Origin: Undaria pinnatifida | Lineage: Eukaryota > Sar > Phaeophyceae > Laminariales > Alariaceae | Direction: 5' to 3' | DNA: 64,000 nt | NCBI GenBank assembly: GCA_012845835.1 | Contig: JABAKD010000008.1 | Span: 8,855,709-8,919,708 of the forward strand | Part shown: piece after piece, positions 55,155 to 64,000 of the stretch | How positions within the stretch are numbered: the first letter of the stretch is position 1 | Layout of the letters: each line of letters begins with the position of its first letter | Position numbers and translations under genes: made by a program | The notes under the pieces: generated by a model | Seen by the model: the letters and a program-made list of their open reading frames with translations, nothing else | Databases searched by the model: none | What the model was told of the DNA's origin: nothing

Positions 55155-55530
55155 ATTTGTGGGGTATAAGTCCGTTTGAGCACTCGCAAAAGTTAAACCA
55201 ATAGCTTACCCAAACTAAGCCTTATAAACACTCTCCCCCCCTGAAACGGCGGGATAGCAGGTCGGCCGGATATACCGGCGGACCTGTCAATACATCCCAA
55301 GCCGATTCACTTCCTGGGTATACCGGGGAGAGTACTTTTCAAGTTCGACATGGGGACAGTCTGAAAAAGTTTATTATAGGTGGATGTGGGATTTGAACCC
55401 CACGACCCAAAAAAAACATGGTCTGTCGACGGCGCCATTTGTTGATGAATTAGTGGGGTATTAGTCCGTTTGACCACTTGCAAAAGGTTACCCAATAATA
55501 GCTCACCCAAACTAAGCCTTGTATTATAAC
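55155..55530 (-). mobile_element. SINE-like element, most complete inverted copy
   Basis: Reverse complement matches 38757-39140 closely, including the B-box-like GGGATTTGAACCC at 55388-55400, the ...AAACATGGTCTGTCGACGGC segment and the AACTAAGCCTT terminus. It also shows a doubled head (AAACTAAGCCTTATA at about 55215 and again near 55510). Confidence 0.75.
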
Positions 55531-56520
55531 ACCAGTTTATCGTGTATTTCCTGCAAGTCGTACAGCCAGTGAGGAGAGGGCGGAGTGTTCGAGGGGGTGG
55601 GTGGGCGGGGGGGGGGGGGGTTGGGGCAAGAGGGTTTTTAACAGCTTTAGGTCGCATAGATGTGTTGTACCAGGGGGTTTGCTATGCGCGTGGTGCTAGG
55701 TCTAGGCAATGGTGCGGGTCGTGGGGAAGGAGGGGGAGGGGGGGGGGAGGGGGGGTGATGAACTGGAGCAGCGGCATGGGTGGTTCTAGAAAGATAATGA
55801 GGTGATTTCGATCTTAGGTGGGGCGTTTGAGCAAAAGGGAACGGGGGAAAAAAAAGGGGGGGGAGTGGGGAAAGTTTTGTTTTATTATTTTTTTGGGGGG
55901 AAGGGGTTTTTAACAGGTTTAGGTCGCATATATATATATACGTAGGGATTTGCTGTATGTACACGCGTGGTGCTAGGTCTAGGCGATCGTGCGGGTGGTG
56001 GGGAAGGAGGGGGCGTTGGGGGGGGAGGGGTGAATTAAAGCTTCTTCATGGATGGCTAGAAAGATAATGACGTGATATCAATTGCGCTGAAGTGTTTATT
56101 ACTCTGGCCGATTTCGATCTAGGTGGGTCGTTTGAACAAAGAGGAAACGCGAAAAAAAAAAGGAGGTGGGGCGGGGGGGACGGGGAGGGCGGGGGAAGGG
56201 GGGGGGGCGGAAATGAATTAGAGCTACGGCATGGACTGGCTAGAAAGATAATGAGGTGATATCAGCTGGCTGGAAGTGCTTACTACTCTGTCTGGCAGAT
56301 TTGGACTTTAGGTGGGGCGTTTGAACAAGAGGGATCGGGGGGGCGGGGGCGGGGGGCGGGCGGACAAATCGAAATGTGCGCGGAAACTATGCATCCTTGA
56401 AGGGGACAAATGTGACGGTTGTAGTAGCAAGAATCCATCCCTGCCTGTATATCACCTGCTGCCTGGTCATCCCTGTATTGTTTATTACGAAATATTATTG
56501 TAAACAATGAAGATACACTC
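55531..56520. repeat. Scrambled short copies of the R1/R2 cluster
   Basis: At least three partial units with GGTCGCATA(G/T)A, GTGGTGCTAGGTCTAGGC(A/G)AT, G-rich tract and GGCTAGAAAGATAATGA(G/C)GTGAT. The last of these recurs at about 55785, 56050 and 56240. Some G runs exceed 12 bp. Confidence 0.7.
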
Positions 56521-56780
56521 CAGCTAGCTGTGAGATCGAATATTTTGTCGAAACTCATCTTTGCAAGCTAGCTGTGGGTGATACTCCGATCGCGCGTGTC
56601 ACGGGTTGTGTGTTCTCATTAACCCCTTTAGAGCCCCCGAACCCCTCCCTATACTAAATCCAAGTAATTTTGTCCCCAAAAACGGGTTTCCAGTTGTAAA
56701 GGGGTTAAGGATAAAGGTCGGCGACTCCCCTTGCAACTACAGTGTGTAGCTATCAGGGTCATTATTCTAGCAGATTTGAT
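56521..56780 (+). repeat. Dispersed repeat R2, copy 3 (interrupted)
   Basis: Same blocks as copies 1 and 2 but split by the 82-bp TTAA-flanked element at 56623-56704. Confidence 0.88.
56619..56708. mobile_element. 82-bp piggyBac-like MITE with TTAA target duplication
   Basis: Element 56623-56704 starts CCCCTTTA and ends TAAAGGGG, and is flanked on both sides by TTAA (56619-56622 and 56705-56708). The paralogous repeat at 54790 has a single TTAA and no element, so the empty site is present in the same window. TTAA target duplication and CCC-starting ends are hallmarks of the piggyBac superfamily. Confidence 0.85.
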
Positions 56781-57024
56781 GTTGTAGCTTCAAACATAGA
56801 TGTACCACGCAGCTTGCAAAGTAAGTAGAGTTTCAACCATTCAATCGGTCATACTCACAGTTGACGTTTTCAAATTGCAGCAGGGGAAGATGGGGCTCAA
56901 TCCCCTCTTTCCAACTATATGGTAGCCCGTACAAACTCCCTACCTTCTAAACTACCGGTGACGACCAGCGACCAGCAGCAGAAACAGAAACCAAGCAGCA
57001 GGCAGTAGATTGTGTAGACTTGGT

Positions 57025-60000
57025 ATGGACGTTGCTGACGATCACGATGAGAGTGCGGGTGCAGGTTACGCGTGGGAGAAAGGCTTCGAGAGGACGTGGG
57101 AAGGGGTGGAGGAGGATGAGCATGGAAACATCAAATCGCGGGAGGATGTGCAGAGGCGTAGCCGGGTTCGCAGAAGGGTGGGAGGGTGAGTTGGTCTTCC
57201 AGGGAGCAGAGAACGCACAGCGAGAGATAGGCTTAAGATACCAGCAAGCAAGGCGAAAAGCGACGGGCTTTCATGCCGTAGACTACCACACTACTGCTGT
57301 GCTCTTCGTGCACAGAAAAATTGTCATAGTAGTGTATCGTAGCAATAGAAGAGGCCCACCTCCAACTTCTTTTACCATTTTTGTACTGTGGTAGACCTTG
57401 TCATTCGGCCAGAACAAATGAACGTCAACAATCAACCACACACAGCAAGCAGTTAGTGCACAGCACTAACCCACAGCACGGCAGACACAGCGAGCCACAG
57501 CAGTACCCCCGGGGTGCACGAGCAGCGCACGCTTCACTGGCATCTAAAGCACCGCCTGCAAACTTCCGCATGCGCTATGCAGGTAGAGTTTGCGCCCATT
57601 GAGCACGTATTCATGCTACGTGGTGATATGCTCATCTTTCGCTGATATCATGCATGGTATCATCTCGCTTCACAACTATTGAGCAAAACGCGCGCCATGC
57701 TCCTGCAAATCTGAGCTTGTCGGACACCCCGTGTGCTCTCTGCACTCTGCTGCGGTTAGTCGTGGTCGTGCCTTTGTGCTCGGACGGCTGCTGCGCCACC
57801 ACGCTGCTTATGTACGCATTATACTATTCAGAGACATCGGGTTGTGTTGCTACTGCTGTTGAAATTTTCATTTCCGCTCAAAACAGGCGTCAGTTACCGT
57901 ACCAGGTACCTAGTACGCCTTGTCCTTCGCTGGCGTCGTGTCACGCGTCGCGGTGACTTGGGTCATTCAGCATTCCTGAACCTACCAGCTAAAGCTAGGA
58001 GACAGCTGGTGGCGTGCCAACACTTGTCACTTACATATACTCCGCGGGGTTTCGTCAAGAAGGCGTTGGTTGCGAAGCTCAAGCAGACACCCTCGAGGCT
58101 TGAAGTCCCCGTCGGACGGACCGAATGTTGGTGGAATGTTGCCACGTTTCTCACGTCAGCAGCGGGCCAATTAAACCAGGCGGGTTGGGCCAATTCTTAC
58201 ACAGTTGGATCCTTTCAGTGGAAAACGGTCCTCTTCGACTGAATCCCTAATCGGGCTCCTTTACTAGGCCAATTCTTATGCAGTCGGATTTGTCAGTCGA
58301 AAACTGGCCCTTTTTGACTGAAGCCCAAATCGGGCTTTATTACACAGGTCGACAATGAGCTTTTTCGACTCAACTGTGTTCGATTGAGCGATTCGCCTTG
58401 CAGATCCAGTCGACAAGATAGACTTCTTCGACTATTATCAATAACTAGTGGTACTCCCGAAGTATGCCAGTTGCCAGCCGGTATGGCGGACAAGAATCAA
58501 TTGGTGCTGTATCATCCTCTGTGTGTAAGTTGTACTAAAGAACAAAATAATAACAGGGCAGCAGTACGGCAGTGCAGCAGTACGTACGGTAATAAAGGAC
58601 AGAGGAGTGCAGCAGTGGGGACGGTGGTACTCCCAAGCACCAGTGGGAGGCCGGTATTTTAAAAACAAAAAAAAAAGTTAATCTCCCACAGGACGAAAAA
58701 AGACTCCCACGTACGGAACGGCCCACCCACCCACCACGGACGACGCAGTGCACCCTCCACCCACCGACAAAACCTTTACTACATACAGCAGTGCAGCAGT
58801 ACGTACAGCAGTACACCTGCTATGCGGGGAGCAGTAAGTTGGTTGGTTCTTGAGGACCTTGTATGAAACAGGAAACAGACGGGAGGAGTTTCATTTTCTG
58901 ACGATACTCGGCCATCTCGGGGAGCGATCGAGCCGGCATCCACCACCCACCCACCACCCACAATATACCCACGGACCTACCCAGTACAGCAGTACAGCAA
59001 TGCAGCAGTACGTAAAGCAATACCCCTGACAGGCGAGCAACAGCCGATTCGTTGGTTACAATGCTCTTGGGCTGGGCGGGATTTGCAATTGTTTACTATT
59101 CCCCGCCACGCCGGGGGTCAAGCGAAAAGCGCTCGCGTTGCCGATTCTGCGCACGGCGAGCGGCGACGGCTGGATGCTGCTGTGATTGGTCCTGGTGTTG
59201 TTGTGCTTGCTGCTGACGCAGGCACGCTTGTCGGCTCAAGTGGCCAAGAAGCATCGAAAGTATAATATAGTTGGGGTTCGAAAAAAAAAGAAGCGGGCTG
59301 CGACGAAGAAAAAGCGGGAGGGGGCAAGCGAGCCGTCCCCGGGAGGGCGATTTCCACGCTTCCCCCTCGCCGAGGTGGGGCACCGACGGCCGTTCTTTCG
59401 CCGGCACGTCGTAGTGCTGCTGTGCGGACGGGACGTGGCGGCACCGCGAGGCCGCCGGAGGCCGAGTGGAGCTCGGGAGTCGCAGCTTTTTTGTGGGGTT
59501 GTTATAGCCAAGATATTTTCAAAGATCTAAAAAAACGTCACTACCACGACGTTAGCGTATTATACAATAGGGATGGATCTGCCAGTCAAAAAAAGTCAGT
59601 CGATTACTACATGTTTTTGAACCCATCGCATCGCTCATCCCACCACCAAAAACATACCTACACGGGACGATGGTTCGTCGCCCGTTAAGCACGTGTTGCT
59701 CGCGGAGAACGCAAGGAGCGAAGAGCTTCCAACCGACTTTCGACTGCCATAAATCAGTACTCCCTCACACCAACCGCCTCCAGAATAAGCACAAAACTAT
59801 AAAGTCGACTCAACTGACGATAGGAAAGAGGCCCTAAAGAATCCAGTCGAAAAAAAATCCAGTCGGAAAACGCCGTTTTGGAATAACGGATCCAGTTGTA
59901 TAAGAATTGGTCTTAGGCAAGACCAATTCTTAACGCAGTCGGATCCGTCAGTTGAAAACGCCCATTTTCGACTGAAGCCCAAATCGGGCTTCTTACACAG

Positions 60001-63000
60001 TCGCGAAAGAGCTTTTGCGATGAGCGATTCGACTGGATTTTTCGATCGGATCTGCTAGTCGAAAACATGTTTTTGAACCCATCGCATCGCTCATCCCACC
60101 CCAAAACACCCCCCCACACCCCCCACACCCGTACCACGCACCACATAGCAGTATCACACAAAAGCGCCGACGCTGGCTTGGCTGCTATCACTGCTGTTGC
60201 TTGTCGCCGCAAGTCAGAGTGGCACATTCCTAACTCCGCCCGCCAGCAGCACATAACTTAAGATGGCAGCAGCGCGCGGTATCGATGTCTTTTTGCCAAC
60301 AACGGCTACGTCTGCTGTAGATTTGGCGGCTCTCGGCTGAGTGTAGCCAATTCTTATACAACCAGATTCTTGAGTCGAAAACGGTGTTTTCCGACTAGAC
60401 TTTTTTTCAACTGGGTTCATCTGGGCCTCCTGATCGTCAGTCGAGTCGACTTTGTAGTTTTTGTGCTCTTGATGGAGGCGGCTAGTGTGAGGGAGTACTG
60501 CTGTATGACAGCCGAAAGTCGGTGAGAAGCTCTGTGCTTCCTGCGTCTTCCGCGAGCGACGCGTGCTTCACGCGCGACGAACCCTCGTTCAAGCGGGTTT
60601 GGTGGCGTTGGGCTTAGCCGAAAGCCGCCAAAGCTACAGCAGGCGTAGCCGTTGTTGGCAAAATGCCGTCGATACTGCGCTGCGGCCATCGTATGATATG
60701 CCCCGCTGGCTTGCGGGTCTAGGATTTACGCCACGCTGACTTGCGGCGATAAGCAGCAGCGGTGATGGCAGCCAAGCCATCGTCTGTTTTGTCACAGGAT
60801 GCTACCGTGGTACATGGTATGGGTGTGTTGACATGAGTGTGTTTTTATGGTGGGATTAGCGATGCGATGGGTTCATGAACGTTTTCGACTGAGCAATGCA
60901 ACTGGCACGTCCAGTCGAGAATCCACGACTTTATTCGACGGGATATGCCAATCGGATCGCTCAGTCGAACAAATTTGAGTCGAAAAAAGCCCATTTTCGA
61001 CTGTGTAAGGAGCCAGATTTGGTCTCCAGTCAAAAAAGGCCTTTTTCGACTGACGAATCCGACTGTGTGGGAATCGGCTTTAGAAATTCCAATTATAGCG
61101 CTCCTACTGTACGTGTTATTTGTTGTGGTCGCCTCGAAGTTGACCTTAGATGGAGAAGAGGCAACGAGACACGTTCTCTCTCACTGTTCTCTTTCTGCCT
61201 GGTCTAGTTCGTCCGTTCGTATCACCCCCCTTAACCTATCCTCCCCCTCCCCCTCCCCCCCCCCCCCCCCCCCCCCTACCCCATCCCTAAAAGGGAATCG
61301 ATCAAGCGAGGCATGATCCGCTACCTTTACCTGGCGATAGACCTGTCCAAGACCATGTCCGAGGGGGACATGCGGCCCAGCCGGTTGGCGGTGACGCTCC
61401 GCATAGTACAGAACTTCGTCACCAACTACTTCGATCAGAACCCTCTCAGCCAGCTCGGCATTCTCGTCACCCGGTGAGCACGAGGGACCGGCCGCTCATC
61501 ATGACTGTTTTGTCGTCAGATCTTTGGACTGCAGTGGGTTGGTGCTTCCCCGACTTCTGGGTCTGCCGGCCCCGGCCCGAAGGGCATGTTGTATATGGGG
61601 GAAATCGCTTCGCCGCGGATTGCGTGTTTTGTTGTTATCGTGCACTGAACGAGTAACGGGGCCGGGGACCTTTTTTTTTCTCGGCAATTTGTTTCTGCGC
61701 TTGTGAGTACTGCGTACAAGGATGAACGTGTATTACAAAACGCGGCACCGTTTAAGAACTCTTGTTTTAGGCCAAACTCGCTAGTCGTGGCCTTCTATGA
61801 ATGGCAGACTGCATGCTGTGGCGATAAACGGCTTCTTCCTCGAGCCGCGAGGACTCCATTCGCCCACGCTCTGCCCTCCGCGTCTCCTCCCTCGTCCTCT
61901 TCCTCCCTCGTCCTTCTCCTCCCTCATCCTTCTCCTCCCTCATCCTTCTCCTCCCTCATCCTTCTCCTCCCTCATCCTTCTCCTCCCTCATCCTTCCCCT
62001 CCCATGTGTTGCTCTCCCTCCTCCTCGTCCTCTTCTTCTCCCTCCCCCCCTCCCCCCGCCACCCCTTCCCCCGCCCCCCCCCCCCCCCTCCTCCACACCT
62101 TCGCCTGGCACGTTCTGAACGGTCGCAGCGATGGCCGAGCGGAGAAAATCACTGAGCTGTCAGGAAACCCTAAGGCGCATGTAGAGGCGCTTAACAAGGA
62201 CTCCGACACCAAGGTATGAAACTGTAGGTGCTGCATATGCAGCTACATCGTTGCGACGGCACTTGAGCCCCCTGTAGCTGCACCCATTTTTTTGGGGGGG
62301 CAAAAACTGCTTCAAATATCGGACACATCACGATCTATTAATAGACTATTTAGATCATATAGACCATATAGATCGTATATATCCCATTTATGTCGTCTTG
62401 GGTCGTTGAGCAGCGTTTGTGTAGTATAGATCCAACACAAATAATACGCGATATAACAGATCATTCAGATCATGCAGATCATACGGCAACATGATTTGTG
62501 GGCCATGCAGATGATACAGACCAGGGGTCTGTCTTCCCCGAAAGACGTACGTAGAGCATGAATAGAGTCTGTCTGACATGGGAACTGCTTGGAATTTAAA
62601 GCATTTTTTTGTTGTTGTGGCAAGAAATTGGAAGTTAAATGTTTTTCGCTCTACAATTGCGCGAAATAAAATAAATCACGTTTTTGACACGGACTTTTTT
62701 TGGTCGGACTCACCTTGCCTCACATAAGAATTTGAGCCTGAGCCAAGGGAAGGGTTTCTACCACACGAATAAGCAGCCCTTGCTGCTGGGGTATGGAATG
62801 TGTCCGAGGTGCAGTTCACCCTTCATGCGACTCGCCGAACACCTCACGGCGCTTCTCTCTTGGTGCAAGCAATGTCTGCCTGGTCGGTGAGAACCCGATG
62901 TGCTCCGTCCCGGCATAGCAGGGATGCGAAGGTCTATCTATGGTCATTCGAACACGGCCATGCACAAACTGGGTACCACCCCCCCGTCCTCGCGCGCGCG

Positions 63001-63117
63001 CGCCCTGTCCCCGTCTAAATATTCTGTAACTCTTGGCAGGGCGAAGCCTCTCTTCAGAATCTGTTGGAGATGGCGTGCACCTCTCTCCGAGCTGTACCTG
63101 AGTACGGCAATCGAGAG
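57025..63117 (+). CDS. GTF2H2: TFIIH core subunit p44 (GTF2H2/SSL1), 3'-incomplete
   Basis: Exons seen: 57025-57185 (ATG), 61294-61473, 62129-62213 and 63040-63117. Phases 2, 2 and 0 agree and the last donor (GAG|GTAACT) is phase 0, so the gene continues past the right edge; 168 codons are visible of a family length near 400. p44 is part of the TFIIH core, where it binds and stimulates the XPD helicase in transcription initiation and nucleotide excision repair. Family features: WEKGFERTWEGVEEDEHG near residue 18; the start of the vWA-like Ssl1 domain (KRGMIRYLYLAIDLSKTM) with SRLAVTLRIVQNFV and YFDQNPLSQLGILVTRDGRA; AEKITELSGNP; and GEASLQNLLEMA. The first acceptor is AAAG rather than CAG but follows a long C tract. 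Intron 1 is 4.1 kb and repeat-filled. Confidence 0.95.
58188..58450 (+). repeat. GTCGAAAA repeat family, block 1 (intron 1 of GTF2H2)
   Basis: Two tandem units beginning GGCCAATTCTTA(C/T), each with GCAGTCGGAT-like, TCAGT(C/G)GAAAAC and TTTTTGACTGAAGCCC / TCGGGCT segments. Related units occur at 59820-60065, 60345-60420 and 60870-61085. Confidence 0.85.
58451..59569. other. Middle of GTF2H2 intron 1
   Basis: Has repeated GTACAGCAGTGCAGCAGTACG tracts (58556-58610, 58785-58810, 58980-59020) and two similar blocks with CCACCCACCCACC. Open frames at about 59180-59530 are Arg/Lys-rich and look like chance frames in GC-rich DNA. Confidence 0.4.
59570..61085. mobile_element. Fold-back (long inverted repeat) element system in GTF2H2 intron 1
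   Basis: Arms of about 300 bp, about 60040-60345 and inverted about 60605-60905, match along their length: GAACCCATCGCATCGCT, GCTGGCTTGGCTGC, GCCGCAAGTCAG and TTGCCAACAACGGCTACG. The spacer is about 260 bp, and part of it (60430-60580) is an inverted match to 59690-59860 (ACTCCCTCACAC, AAAGTCGACTC). The outer zones are crowded with CAGTCGAAAA / TTTTCGACTG pairs. No transposase frame is visible. Confidence 0.82.
61228..61276. repeat. C-rich tract before GTF2H2 exon 2
   Basis: CCTCCCCCTCCC followed by a C run of more than 20 bp, ending 17 bp before the AAAG acceptor at 61293. It probably acts as the pyrimidine tract of that splice site. Confidence 0.8.
61893..61993. repeat. 15-bp minisatellite (CTCCCTCATCCTTCT)n
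   Basis: Six or seven nearly identical 15-bp units in intron 2 of GTF2H2, followed by further C/T-rich DNA up to about 62095. Because the unit is a multiple of three, all frames are open. Confidence 0.96.
62335..62480. repeat. AT-rich ATAGATC/CAGATCAT degenerate repeat
   Basis: Irregular short repeats (AGATCATATAGACCATATAG, CAGATCATGCAGATCATAC) in intron 3 of GTF2H2. Confidence 0.6.
62811..62970 (-). repeat. Dispersed repeat R1, inverted copy 5 (intron 3 of GTF2H2)
   Basis: Reverse complement of the R1 core: GCAGTTCACCCTTCATGCG to CACGGCCATGCACAAACT. Same boundaries as the 1871-2030 copy, suggesting that this roughly 160-bp core is a mobile unit by itself. Confidence 0.88.
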
Positions 63118-63184
63118 GTAACTTTTGCACTGTGTTTTGACTTACCGCGCAGCAGTACGGCATCCATGGTATTACAGAGGCCAT

Positions 63185-63265
63185 AGTAATCAGGACCCCT
63201 ACTGCACACAAAGCCTAAATATATATTCAACTATATTTTTCTAGCCAAATTTGGTCCTGATTACT
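63185..63265. mobile_element. 81-bp hairpin MITE, unit 1
   Basis: Perfect 13-bp terminal inverted repeats, AGTAATCAGGACC at the left and GGTCCTGATTACT at the right, around an AT-rich centre. Confidence 0.85.
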
Positions 63266-63280
63266 ATTACGGGGGACCCT

Positions 63281-63357
63281 AGTAAATAGGACCTACTGTG
63301 GACACAAAAACCTATATATTCATATAATTTTACTTACAATACTTGGTCCCATTTACT
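63281..63357. mobile_element. 77-bp hairpin MITE, unit 2
   Basis: Diverged relative of unit 1: AGTAAATAGGACC at the left and GGTCCCATTTACT at the right, with a similar AT-rich centre. The units are separated by 15 bp (ATTACGGGGGACCCT). Confidence 0.8.
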
Positions 63358-63599
63358 GTCGTCCTCCGTATTAGATGCCCCCGTGAAAATTATGATAAGG
63401 TAGCATAGCTGTCGCTAGAAATCGCGCGGCAGCACATTAGTAACTGCTGTCGTCAAGTGACGTTGCCTTTGGAATCGCCGGACGCTTCAGGCAGCTCCAA
63501 AGGTTTTCCTTTTTTTTTCAGGGATTTTCACGGGTGGGATCACTGCTCGCGGGTCGGAACCGGTCAGGGTGACCCAATCCGACCCGTGATATTGAGAAG

Positions 63600-63640
63600 A
63601 AGTCCTGATCCGACCCGACCCGACCCGACCCGATCCAATC
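63600..63640. repeat. Short (GACCC)n repeat
   Basis: CCGACCCGACCCGACCCGAC-type pentanucleotide units, surrounded by degenerate copies from 63540 to 63720. A similar GGATCGG-type stretch lies at 49316-49370. Confidence 0.85.
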
Positions 63641-64000
63641 CGTGAGATTTTGAATACCTCCTTTACCCGCCTGGACTCAACGCGTGAGCTTTTGAAAACA
63701 TCCTGGCCCGACCCGCGGGCCGGGTAATGGCCGCTGAAATTCCCTGCGATTCTTGGTGCCATCAAAGTTAGAAACTCGCACTTTTTTTGCGAAGTAACAA
63801 GCGCGCGATGAACGGTGCAGCTCGAGCAGGGCGCACCGACGGTGCTGGCACGCTTGGCGGCGCTTCATGTGGCTGGCCGCGCCAAACTAGTCGGTGTCTT
63901 GTGGTGGGAGATTGAGCACGCGTCCATGCACTCGCCCGCAATGGCGCTGCTGGTTGGTTTGCCTTGGTATGCTTTTTGTTCGTTTCTTCGACTGCGTTTT

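Larger units (their letters stand above)
63118..64000 (+). other. Intron 4 of GTF2H2, running off the right edge
   Basis: No exon encoding the next conserved p44 segment is visible up to 64000. It contains the paired hairpin elements at 63185-63357 and a (GACCC)n stretch at about 63605-63635. A CTTTTTTTTTCAG acceptor-like site at about 63521 is not followed by p44-like sequence. Confidence 0.6.

Noticed and set aside
59180-59530. Plus-strand 114-codon frame (KKKKRAATKKKREG-type)
   Set aside because: Lies in the GTF2H2 intron, basic low complexity, no partner exons or domain.
61703-62219. Frames of 150 and 140 codons with SSFSSLILLLPHP repeats
   Set aside because: Translation of the 15-bp C/T minisatellite; only the last 85 bases (62129-62213) are a true exon of GTF2H2.

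Overview
This window looks like nuclear DNA from a stramenopile, most likely a brown alga of the Ectocarpus type. That is an inference from gene structure and composition, not from a database match. The genes have many GT-AG introns of about 0.15-4 kb with long C/T tracts before the acceptors. Coding sequence is GC-rich with Gly/Ser/Ala/Pro low complexity. Intergenic DNA is full of microsatellites, minisatellites and short inverted-repeat elements. There is no operon structure, ribosome binding site or CRISPR array.

I built gene models by joining open frames at GT-AG sites and requiring the reading phase to agree at every junction. Six genes result. (A) Plus strand, 1130-5588: the last five exons of a protein I cannot name; its 5' end is not seen. 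(D) Minus strand, 18306 to 8050: nine exons and 1720 codons, with a PB1-like domain at the N terminus, basic and Gly-rich segments, coiled coils, a compact unassigned block, a Pro-rich stretch and two FLDEL(K/R)AR motifs at the C terminus. (E) Plus strand, about 18395-23798: a tentative small gene, head-to-head with D and tail-to-tail with B. (B) Minus strand, 29980 to 23951: three exons and 1749 residues of largely disordered protein with repeated RPxSA-type motifs. (SMS) Plus strand, 42876-49231: a four-exon sphingomyelin-synthase-family membrane enzyme with its complete catalytic triad. (GTF2H2/SSL1) Plus strand, 57025 to beyond the right edge: the p44 subunit of TFIIH.

Layout: 1-1.1 kb is microsatellite DNA. 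Genes A, D, E and B fill 1.1-30 kb, with repeats in their introns. From 30 to 42.9 kb I find no convincing gene; it holds MITE-like elements, SINE-like copies with a pol III B-box-like sequence, a short interstitial telomeric repeat, and an inverted duplication with arms near 33.1-34.0 and 38.4-39.7 kb. From 49.2 to 57 kb there is a scrambled cluster of related repeats, one copy of which was hit by an 82-bp TTAA-flanked element. The 4.1-kb first intron of the TFIIH gene carries a fold-back repeat system built around GTCGAAAA/TTTTCGAC motifs.

The genes do not form a pathway: one acts in basal transcription and DNA repair, one in sphingolipid synthesis, and the others are unassigned. The most novel material is the multi-domain protein D and the several repeat families, some of which can be dated relative to each other from empty or interrupted copies.
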